Assembly: GCA_015489035.1 (NCBI GenBank)
Contig: WFMP01000100.1
Coordinates: 1-18,105, forward strand
Direction: 5' to 3'
Length of the DNA stretch: 18,105 bases
Source: Candidatus Altimarinota bacterium
Lineage (GTDB): Bacteria; Patescibacteriota; Gracilibacteria; Absconditabacterales; Absconditicoccaceae
Numbering within the stretch: the first letter of the stretch is position 1; every line of letters starts with the position of its first letter. Under the pieces are notes generated by a model. The model ran no database searches, had not been told where the DNA came from, and saw only the letters and a program-made list of their open reading frames with translations. Shown piece after piece: positions 8,514-15,804 of this stretch. A program made the translations under genes and the position numbers.

Positions 8514-8541
8514 GTTTTACTGTTTTTTAAAAATATGTCAA
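8514..8541 (-). promoter_or_regulatory. possible promoter of the 56-residue protein
   Basis: On the - strand, a perfect TTGACA (8541-8536) with a poor -10, TAAAAC (8519-8514), 16 bases downstream, and about 30 bases to the ATG. Confidence 0.35.
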
Positions 8542-8655
8542 GTTTATTTGTAAATATATCATATTCAAATTAATAATGAAACTATAATGCTAAGGATAAT
8601 ATCTTTTTTTGATATTTTTCTTCTCAATATTCATAGCATATTATTTAATTTAAAA

Positions 8656-10173
8656 TTATCCTACATAATCAATTACTTTATTTTCTCTTATACTCATGAC
8701 TTTTATGATACCAGGGTAATCTAAGTTTTCTTTAATTTTATTTTTTATTATTTGATTTAATTTTTGTACTTCAAAGTCTGAAACAATATTTTCATCTACA
8801 AATGCCCATATTTCTCTACCTGCTTGCATAATATATGCTTTTTTAACTCATTCTACATTTAGTACAAGATTTTCTAATTCTTTTATTCTTTCAATATATC
8901 TGTCTGTAGAATTATTTCTAACTCATTCTCTACCAGCTGAAATAGCATCCGCAGCAGTTACTATCCAAGATATTGGGTGAATTTGTGGAACTTCAAAGTG
9001 ATGAGATTCTGCAGCATTTACAACTATATCAGAGAAATTATGTTGTCTTAATATATTGGCTCATACTTTTGGATGAGATTCTCAAGAATTTACATCTATT
9101 TTACCAATATCATGTAATAATCAAGCTTTTTTAGCTAATAATGTATCATATCATAATTCAGCTGCAAGTAATTCTGATATCTTCGCAACTTCTTTACTAT
9201 GAGATAGTAGGTTTTGTCCATAAGAATATCTAAGTTCAAATCTACCAATGTATTCTAATATTTTAGTATCCATCATAGGAATTCACAATTCAAGTAATGT
9301 TTCTTTTCATATATCTTGTAATATTTCAGGTAATAATATTTCTGTTTCTTTAAAATATTTTTCAATATAGACAGGATTTATTCTTCCATCTTTTATAAGT
9401 TTTTCCAAAGTAATTTTTGCAATAAATCTTTTTTCTGGTTCAAAACTACTAATTTTAACAATTCATGGAGTATCATCCATAGATAAATTTACTCAAGTTA
9501 GTTGTTCAAAAAATTGAATATTTCTTCATTCTCTTCAAATAATTCTTCATTTGTAATCTTCTGAAGGCAACTCTACAGTTTCTACCAAAAAGTTATTACT
9601 CTTTTCTACAGCAACACGATAAATAGTTTTTGCAATGATTGCATTAGCCTCTTTTTTTGCATTATCTGTAGTCTCTTTTTTAATTTTTTCTACAATATTA
9701 AATAAATCTTGAGAGTATTCTTTTTCAGTTTTATCAAAAATAATATTTTTAGCATCTTGTTCCGATAATTTTCAAATTTCAAATATTTTATTTTCAACTT
9801 TTTTTTCTTTATCATTTAGAGTTTGTTTTTTGTCCATAAGTTCTTCCTCTTTTTTAAGGAGATTTGATTGTTTTTCTTCTAATTGTTTTATAATTCATAA
9901 AGATTGTTTCTCAGCCCTTTCTATAATCTTCTCGGCTTCAATTTCCGCTTTTTGAGTGTTAGTTTCTACAATTTTTTCAGCTTTTTCATTAGCTTTTTCT
10001 ATAATTTTTTCTGTTTTTTCATTAGCTTGTTCAGTTTGTGTTTGTATATCTTTTCATTTTTTTTCTAAAATACGATCATATATTAATTTTCACAATAATC
10101 ATCATAAAATTATAGATAATAGTATTAAAATTATTACTATTCATATTCAAAAACTTCAATTTAAATTATTCAT
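8656..10173 (-). CDS. rny: ribonuclease Y
   Basis: Membrane-tethered endoribonuclease that starts mRNA decay. At 505 residues it is close to the usual ~520. Residues about 5-32 are a hydrophobic N-terminal anchor (FGIGIVIILILLSIILGGLLG), then a long charged coiled coil to about residue 140 (repeated ANEKAEKI-type heptads). A KH domain contains the GRIIGREGRNI loop (near residue 209), and the HD domain carries LLHDIGK (near residue 354) and SHHFEVPQIHP. The C-terminus YPGIIKVMSIRENKVIDY is the standard RNase Y end. Most conserved glycines in the KH and HD segments are UGA, GGT or GGA. The ATG at 10173 is 54 bases below the pyrH stop, so both are likely cotranscribed. Two of the rare CGT arginine codons are in this gene. 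Confidence 0.96.
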
Positions 10174-10227
10174 ATCAAAAAAATTATTTTATAAAATTTT
10201 ATATTTTTAGTTAGAACTAGAAAATCT

Positions 10228-10938
10228 TTATTTTTTAGCTATAATTTTTGTTCATTTAAATTTTTTACTTCAAATATTGTCAATACTGTCTATTTTCGTA
10301 ACAAAAATATTTAATCACTCATCTTTTGCTAAAGCAATAGCACTTTGATCCAAAATCCTTAATCATTTTTCAAGTGCCTCATTTACACTTAATGTATCAT
10401 ATCTTTTTGCATCTGAAAATTTTGATGGGTCTTTATCATAAACTCCATCTACTTTTGTTCATTTTACCATAAAATCACAATTTAATTCTAATGCTCTCAA
10501 AACAGCAGCAGAATCAGTTGTAAAGTATGGGTTTCAAGTTCAAGCAACGCAAACGACAACTCTTTGTTTTTCTAAATGTTTTATAGCTCTTCTTCTAATA
10601 AAAGTCTCTGCAACTCTTGGAATCTCCAAAGCTGACATAATTCTAACCTCATTTCCATTCTTCTCTATAGCATCTCATAATGCCATACCATTCATAATCG
10701 TTGCTAACATTCACATATAATCTGCAGTTCATCTGTCTATTCATTTTGCAGCTCAAGCAACTCATCTAAAAATATTTCATCATCATATTACAATAACTAT
10801 CTGTATATTTGCATATTTACTTAAATAAACAACTTTTTTTGCTAGAGTATCTAAAAAATTAGTATCTATACCATATCCTTGTTTATCAGCTAATGCTTCT
10901 CCAGATAATTTAAGTAATATTCTTTTAGGTTTATTCAT
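10228..10938 (-). CDS. pyrH: UMP kinase
   Basis: Bacterial UMP kinase of the amino-acid-kinase fold, making UDP from UMP and ATP in pyrimidine synthesis; hexameric in known members. 236 residues, the usual length. Visible landmarks are KRILLKLSGEAL at the N-terminus, the GGGNIFRG phosphate loop, GTADYMGMLATIMNG for the UMP site and subunit contacts, RRRAIKHLEK, VVCVAGTGNPYFTTDSAA for UMP and ATP binding, and VKGTKVDGVYDKDP. Many of these glycines are UGA on the coding strand. The gene leads a two-gene - strand operon with rny and starts from a divergent intergenic region shared with the envelope operon at 11084. UMP kinase and RNase Y have no shared pathway I know of. Confidence 0.96.
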
Positions 10939-10982
10939 TATGTTATATATTTTGCTAATAAAAAGTTATAATTAGCTTGTGA

Positions 10983-11010
10983 AATATACATAAATATTAT
11001 ATAAAATCAA
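10983..11010 (-). promoter_or_regulatory. likely pyrH-rny promoter
   Basis: On the - strand, TTGATT (11010-11005), a 16-base spacer and TATATT (10988-10983), about 45 bases before the pyrH ATG. The leader contains an inverted repeat GCTAAT/ATTAGC (10954-10959 and 10971-10976) that could form a weak hairpin. Confidence 0.4.
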
Positions 11011-11017
11011 TTTGTTT

Positions 11018-11045
11018 TTGAAATCATTTTAAAAATATATATAAC
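11018..11045 (+). promoter_or_regulatory. likely promoter of the TPR/FemAB/PrsW operon
   Basis: TTGAAA at 11018-11023, a 16-base spacer, then TATAAC at 11040-11045, about 39 bases before the ATG at 11084. Its -35 lies only seven bases from the -35 of the divergent pyrH promoter, so one bound regulator could affect both. Confidence 0.4.
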
Positions 11046-11083
11046 AATTCAATAATTTTAACTTTAATTAAATTATTATTGCA

Positions 11084-12331
11084 ATGAAATACTTTATATG
11101 ATTATTATTTATATTATTTATCTTTTTAAGTTATTTTTATCATGGTATTGTCTTAAATAATAATAATTTTAAAAAAGAATATCATATTCATGTTAATGTA
11201 AAAGATGATTATAGACATTTTTTCTTTTTACAAGATCATGATCCTATTTTTGTTTTTAAAAATTGAATATTAGATAAGTATGCTAAATATAGTTTTGATA
11301 ATAAAAAACCTTGATTAGTATATCCAAACCAACAAACTTTAACAGATTTAGATTATATTGAAAATATTCAATATGCTGCACAATATAGAAATACTTATGA
11401 AGCTAAATTTTTGTATAATGATTTAAATTATATTACAAATTTATCTCCATATTTTCTAGAAGTCTATAATTTATGAGAGCTTATTTTACCAGCTGGAAAA
11501 TTTTATAAGGATTTTTCATTAAAACAGAAAATGGAAATATGGAAAAAAACTATAAAATTATGAAAAAAATGAATTTATTTTAATTGTAATAAAAATAAGA
11601 TAAAAAATATTTTATCATTAACAAACAAGAAATATTTAAATATAGCTTATTCTAAAACTTGAGAGTTTTACGAGAAAAACTCAAATCCTTGTCCTAACAT
11701 TAGTTTACCATCTAGTTTATGATTTAATTATTTTTATTATTTAAGAAATTTAAAGGATGCTATTAAATATTATAAAATTGCTTGATTTCAAAAAAATGCT
11801 TTGCCTTGAGTAATTTGAATGGTTGCAGTTGCAAATGGTGTATTGTGAGAACATGAAAAAGCAATTTATATGTTATTAGAAAAAATTAATTGATTGTATG
11901 ATAGACTAAAAGAAAAAAATATTTCAAAAAATAAAATAAAGATTTTAAATGCTACTATACAAAATTCTATTAAAAGAGCAGAAGAGGAATTAAATTTTTA
12001 TATTATTTCTCAGGCTAGTAAAAAGAATCCTTCTTGTGATAAAAATTATAAATGTTTAGAAAAAAAATGATTTGTAAAAAAAGAAATTAGGAATTTAATT
12101 AATAATTGTAGAAAAGATAAAGATTTAATGAATATAAGGACTGTTCAAGATTTGTTTTCAAAAAATATAAAAAATACTTTATCGAATAGTAAATGTTTCC
12201 TTTTAAGTATTTCTTTACAAAAATGATTGGTAAATCCAGATTGAAAACTTAAATCAGCTTTGCTGAAATGATGAACTTATTATTACGATACAGATAGACA
12301 ATGATGGTGGGTACATATACTTGAAAAATAA
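11084..12331 (+). CDS. exported TPR-like protein with N-terminal membrane anchor
   Basis: A 415-residue protein I do not recognise by family name. Residues about 3-22 (YFIGLLFILFIFLSYFYHGI) are a signal anchor, placing the rest outside the membrane. The middle contains a helical repeat typical of tetratricopeptide proteins, with LKDAIKYYKIAGF (about residue 225) then NALPGVIGMVAVANGVLGEHEKAIYMLLEKI. At least six cysteines lie in the exported part (FNCNK, NPCPN, PSCDKNYKC, NNCRK, SKCFL), enough for disulfides. It is the first gene of an operon with a FemAB-family transferase 23 bases downstream and a PrsW-like protease after that, so an envelope-assembly or scaffold role is a fair inference. 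The TPR call rests on pattern, not on an alignment. Confidence 0.75.
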
Positions 12332-12354
12332 TTTAATTAAATAATAAAATTTAT

Positions 12355-13389
12355 ATGCAATTAAAAAAAATAGACGATAAGCAAGTATGGAATGATTTTA
12401 TAAAAACTAATAGTTTTGAGTTTTATAGCTTTTTATCATCTTATGAATGGTGAGAATTTAAAGAAGGTTTTTGATTTCCTGTTTTAAGATATGGAATTTA
12501 TAATGATAATAGATTAATTTGAATTGTACCTTTGATAAAAACTATTGCAAAAAGATGAAGTTATTTGTTTGTTCCTCATACACCTTTAATTTTATGAAGT
12601 TATTTTGATGTTTTATGACAAATTAAAAATCAATTAATTCAAATTGCAAAAGATGAAAAGACTTCATTTATTAGATTTAATCCACCTGTAAATAATAGTT
12701 TTGAAAATTACGAAAAATTTAAAGAATTATGATTTCATATTGCTCCTATTCATGAACATGCAGAAGATACTCATTTGTTGGATTTAACAAAATCTGAAGA
12801 AGAATTATTCCAACAAATTAAGAAAAAGGATAGATATTATATAAATAGAGCAGTGAAAGAATGAGTTGAAATAAGAATTGATAATGAACAAGATCATATT
12901 GATACTTTGATAAAAATGCATCAAGAACATAGTAAAAAAGTTGGTTATCATGCTTTTTCAGAAAAATATATCAAAAATTTATACAAATATTTTCCAAATA
13001 ATATAAAAACTATTTCAGCTTCTTATGATTGACAGATAGAATCTATACTTATGACTATAAAATTTTGAGGGACTTGTGTTTATTATGTAGCTGCTTCTGA
13101 TATTAAAAGTAAAAAATTTTCTCCGAACTATATTTGTCAGTGGGAAGCTATCAAACAAGCAAAAAAAGATGGTGCTAAAATTTATAATTTTTGGTGAGTT
13201 GCTCCAGATGATAATCCAAAACATCCTATTCAATGAGTAACATCTTTTAAAAGAAAATGGGGATGATATGATTACTTTCTGGTTCATGCTCAAGATTTAA
13301 TTGTAAGTCCAAAATATTGGATAACTTGGTTATTTGAGACTTGAAGAAGAATAAAAAGAGGTTACTATTATGTTATACCGAAAAAATAA
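12355..13389 (+). CDS. FemAB/FemX-family peptidoglycan aminoacyltransferase
   Basis: A 344-residue member of the FemAB group (tandem GNAT folds), which uses aminoacyl-tRNA to add amino acids to the stem peptide of peptidoglycan precursors. Evidence: WNDFIKTN and FLSSYEWGEF at the N-terminus, GIVPLIKTIAKRGSYLFVPHTPLI, SFIRFNPPV, the THLLDLTKSEEELFQQIKKKDRYYINRA segment typical of Fem proteins, EGVEIRI, and in the second GNAT half YYVAASD, WEAIKQAKKDGAKIYNFWGVAP and VTSFKRKWGG. The length and lack of a long coiled-coil insertion are closer to FemX than to FemA. The FNFWG and GV[T]xFKxxFGG-like ending is a family signature. Which amino acid is added cannot be read from sequence. It sits between the exported TPR-like protein and the PrsW-like protease, each 23-24 bases away. 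Confidence 0.92.
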
Positions 13390-13413
13390 ATTTACTTTAA
13401 AATATCATAAAAT

Positions 13414-14268
13414 ATGCTTTATTTAGCTATTGGAATATTAATTATATCAATATTTTTTACTGCTAGATTTTGGCTCTGGCTTTACCATAATGCTTTTTGA
13501 ATTCAAGTAAACAAAAAGATAATTTTTGTCAGTTTGTTTTTTTGAGGAATAGCAGCTTGAAGTATTTTACTGTTTCCTAAGATAGTACCGTATTTTCATC
13601 TTTTATCTTTTACAGACAATAATTATAATTATAAAGTTTTATTTACTTTTATGTTATATTTAGATTTACTTATTACGATTTTAAATTTAATTTTTAGAAA
13701 ATTTTCTTTTTTACAATTATTTAATCTTATATCTTTCAATGTATTTTTTGTAATTTTATATTTTATTTTTTGAAAATTTAATTTAGATATAGAAATTCAA
13801 AGTATTGTATTTTATTATCTTTTTGTAGCTTATGGTGAAGAATTTATTAAAAGTCAGATAGCATTTTGTATCAATAATAAAATATGAAATATAGAATCAG
13901 ATTTACTTTTACACCATGTTTTGGTAGCTATCTGATTTGCTTTTTGGGAAAATATAGTTTATCTTACTTGATGAATTAGTGGAACAACATTTTTAACTGT
14001 TTTAGCTTGATGAATTTGAATAGTTATTATGAGATGAGTTTTATGATTTTGAGCACATACTTTTTATTCAAGTATGGTTTGAATGGGAAATACTTTATGA
14101 GGTTTTATGATATTTGTTTGAATTTTATTTGCTATCTGAACTCATTATTCCTATGATATGAGTTTATATTTTGATTATAAAATAGTTATTCCTATTTTTA
14201 TAATTGCAATGTATGCTTGGTTAAGCTATATATTTTACAAACTTGATAGAATTTATATTAATCTGTAG
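13414..14268 (+). CDS. PrsW-like intramembrane metalloprotease
   Basis: A 284-residue integral membrane protein with about eight hydrophobic segments. It fits the PrsW family, whose known members cut anti-sigma factors in the membrane. The visible catalytic-type motifs are Glu142-Glu143 in AYGEEFIKS (family EExxK), Glu179 in GFAFWENIVYL, and His215 in GFGAHTFYSSMVGMG, each inside or next to a membrane segment and in family order. Third and last gene of an envelope operon with the TPR-like protein and FemAB transferase. No anti-sigma or sigma factor gene is adjacent, so the substrate is unknown. No terminator is obvious behind it, so transcription may enter the palindrome-rich stretch that follows. 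It could be another CPR membrane protein with related motifs, but all three motifs together make PrsW the best call. Confidence 0.85.
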
Positions 14269-14284
14269 AACAGGATATACAGAA

Positions 14285-14296
14285 AAGTCCGGACTT
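14285..14296. repeat. perfect palindrome AAGTCCGGACTT, copy 1
   Basis: A 12-base perfect palindrome located 17 bases after the PrsW-like stop. The identical palindrome recurs 85 bases on, at 14370-14381. Confidence 0.8.
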
Positions 14297-14369
14297 AAAA
14301 TCTAAGTTAAAAATTATTTAAGTTGGTAGTTGTTCTTACAAAAATAATCTATAAATATATTGTTTTATA

Positions 14370-14381
14370 AAGTCCGGACTT
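14370..14381. repeat. perfect palindrome AAGTCCGGACTT, copy 2
   Basis: Identical to the palindrome at 14285-14296. Both copies are islands of GC in very AT-rich sequence, consistent with a protein-binding site pair or repeat-element ends. Confidence 0.8.
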
Positions 14382-14400
14382 AGGTTATTTAATAGAGTTT

Positions 14401-14449
14401 GTCATTCCTGCGAAGGCAGTCTTAGATCCTGAAACAAGTTCAGGATGAC
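14401..14449. repeat. palindromic interspersed-repeat-like element
   Basis: A 49-base element opening GTCATTCCTGC and closing CAGGATGAC, so its ends are near inverted repeats. Inside are two hairpins: CTGC-GAAG-GCAG (14408-14419), and an 8-base stem ATCCTGAA/TTCAGGAT (14426-14433 with 14439-14446) around a 5-base loop. From memory this wording resembles short palindromic repeats dispersed in many unrelated bacterial genomes; I could not check copy number here. Confidence 0.65.
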
Positions 14450-14463
14450 ATACAATATTAGCT

Positions 14464-14540
14464 GTCCCCGGACTCACAGTTATTATTTATACTAAAAAAT
14501 AAAGTTGTTTTTGTATGTCTATCTTGTAGAGTCTGGAGAC
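14464..14540. repeat. GC-rich long-range inverted repeat
   Basis: GTCCCCGGACTC (14464-14475) pairs with GAGTCTGGAGAC (14529-14540): ten Watson-Crick pairs, one G-U and one mismatch, around a 53-base AT-rich loop. Each arm is also a degraded version of the AGTCCGGACT palindrome upstream. Confidence 0.55.
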
Positions 14541-14579
14541 GAAAGAAATATAATAAAATTTATTACTTAAAAATGAAAT

Positions 14580-14816
14580 ATGTTAAAATACATTTTTACT
14601 GGGAGTTGAAGAGAATTAAATAGATTTATTAAACCTTTATTTTATAGAGGGATTGTAAGTAAAGTTGTTAGACAAAATTACATTGCTGTTTATACTTTGG
14701 AAAATAAAAAACTTTGTAAAACTAACTGAATATGAGTTATCTTCGATACAGATAAGAAAGCAGAGTTAGAAGAAATTTTAAATAAAAATAATAATTTTCA
14801 AATATGGAAAAAATAA
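14580..14816 (+). CDS. small hypothetical protein, 78 residues, overlapping the FtsA-like gene
   Basis: Reads MLKYIFTGSGRELNRF, through VSKVVRQNYIAVYTLENKKL and NGIGVIFDTDKKAELEEIL, to FQIWKK and a UAA at 14814. I do not recognise the family. It looks soluble, with short strands and a final charged helix, and has one cysteine. An out-of-frame ATG at 14573 hits UAG after 16 codons and is not the start. The last 13 bases overlap the start of the FtsA/PilM-like gene (ATG 14804), indicating translational coupling and suggesting the two proteins work together. Three glycines are UGA, and codon use matches the neighbours. Confidence 0.7.
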
Positions 14817-15679
14817 ACTTTTTGTACGAAACTAAAGAATGAGAATATTTAGTTTGAAATTTAGAAAATGGTAAATTAAAAGATAAAAAATATTATTTCT
14901 GAAAGTTGATAAATTTAGATTTTGCTGATGAAGTAAATCTTTATTTGTTGGATACAAAATTTAATTATTATTTAAAAAGTTTTGTTTCAAACGATAGAAA
15001 AATTACTTTGCAAGATATAGAATCAAATCTTAAATGATTTAATTTCTGAAAAGATAGGTTTATTTGATATACTGTTACTGATATCCAGGTAAATGGAGAA
15101 AAAAGTGATATTTTGTTGTGAAAAACTTGAGAAATTACTTACAATATTTGAGTTTATACTTTGGATAATATAAATTATAACAATATTTTGAAAGACTTTG
15201 GGAAAAACATGAAATTGAATATATTTCCTAGTTCTTTTTGGACTGTAAAAATTTTGTGAAATGAAATATTAAACTGAAATTTACTATATTTGTGAGAAAA
15301 TAAGACAGAAATTATTGTTATCAATAATTGATTTTATCATAATATTGAAATTTTGGATATTTGATTATTACAATTAAAGAATAACATTTTTGAAGTTTTT
15401 TGAAAACAAATAAATACTTTGGATTGATTGTCTGATTTTCATAAGAAAATTTATTTTAAAAATATGGATAGTTTTTTGGAGCCGATTATATTGTTTTTGA
15501 AAGATAATATTATAAATGATAAAATTTTTGTTATTTGAGATTTTACTAACTTGCCAGAATTTCTTCAAGTATTATGAAATAAATTAAAGACAAATATTAT
15601 TCCAGTTAGGATTTGAAAAAAAGAATTTAAAACAGTAGAAAATGCTGATATTTACAGTATTATACAAAATAATAAATAA
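14804..15679 (+). CDS. divergent FtsA/PilM-like actin-fold protein
   Basis: A 291-residue protein whose strand order follows FtsA and PilM. IGYTVTDIQVNGEKSDILLG (about 87-106) sits where FtsA has its IPxxFxVDG segment; LNIFPSSFWTVKIL then leads to LLYLGENKTEIIVINNGFYHN (about 160-180) in the place of the second phosphate strand; and KIFVIGDFTNLPEFLQVLGNKL (about 243-264) in the place of the adenosine-site GG...LPG..E segment. FtsA links the division ring to the membrane; PilM is the type IV pilus counterpart. The nucleotide loops are badly eroded: no GIDIGTSK at the N-terminus and NKTE for DIGGGTT, so ATP binding is doubtful. I see no C-terminal amphipathic membrane tail. Translationally coupled to the 78-residue protein. 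The assignment rests on pattern and could be wrong. Confidence 0.55.
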
Positions 15680-15717
15680 TTTTAATAGCACCTAAGTAAA
15701 AAAAGTGATATTTTCTC

Positions 15718-15745
15718 TTGATTTTTTTTTAATAAAAATTATTAT
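15718..15745 (+). promoter_or_regulatory. dnaK promoter
   Basis: TTGATT at 15718-15723, a 16-base T-rich spacer, and TATTAT at 15740-15745, with transcription start expected near 15752, about 50 bases before the ATG. Confidence 0.6.
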
Positions 15746-15770
15746 AGCACACAACATAGTAATATGCTAT
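15744..15770. promoter_or_regulatory. inverted repeat over the dnaK start point, possible heat-shock operator
   Basis: ATAGCA (15744-15749) and TGCTAT (15765-15770) flank 15 bases that also contain CATAG/CTATG. The position, over the -10 and start point, is where HrcA binds CIRCE. The arms share the AGCA/TGCT core with CIRCE (TTAGCACTC-N9-GAGTGCTAA) but not its full sequence, so identity as CIRCE is doubtful. Confidence 0.35.
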
Positions 15771-15804
15771 GAACAAAAATTTTATATATTAATTTAAATA
15801 AAAC

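Larger units (their letters stand above)
14269..14579. other. 311-base non-coding stretch with clustered palindromes
   Basis: No reading frame here looks coding in either direction. It holds two identical 12-base palindromes, an interspersed-repeat-like double hairpin and a long-range GC-rich stem (each listed separately), in a markedly higher GC setting than its neighbours. A TATAAT at 14549-14554 could be the -10 of the next operon, with a weak TTGTAG 19 bases upstream. Confidence 0.7.

Noticed and set aside
8595..8617. Hairpin AATATC-T7-GATATT as an RNase Y terminator
   Set aside because: A six-pair AT-only stem around a poly-T loop is too weak and too far from the stop to call.
14281..14400. 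RNase P RNA, suggested by GAAAAGTCCGGAC resembling its GAGGAAAGTCCGGGC segment
   Set aside because: The match is a self-complementary palindrome repeated 85 bases later, and I see no partner ACAGAA-type conserved region or P4 pairing downstream.
14269..14579. CRISPR array
   Set aside because: Only two copies of a 12-base palindrome, with one 73-base interval and no further regular repeats; no cas-like genes in the window.
15700..15730. Terminator after the FtsA-like gene from the A-run and T-run at 15700-15730
   Set aside because: Apart from A:T pairing of the two runs, no stable stem forms; the T-run is better explained as the spacer of the dnaK promoter.
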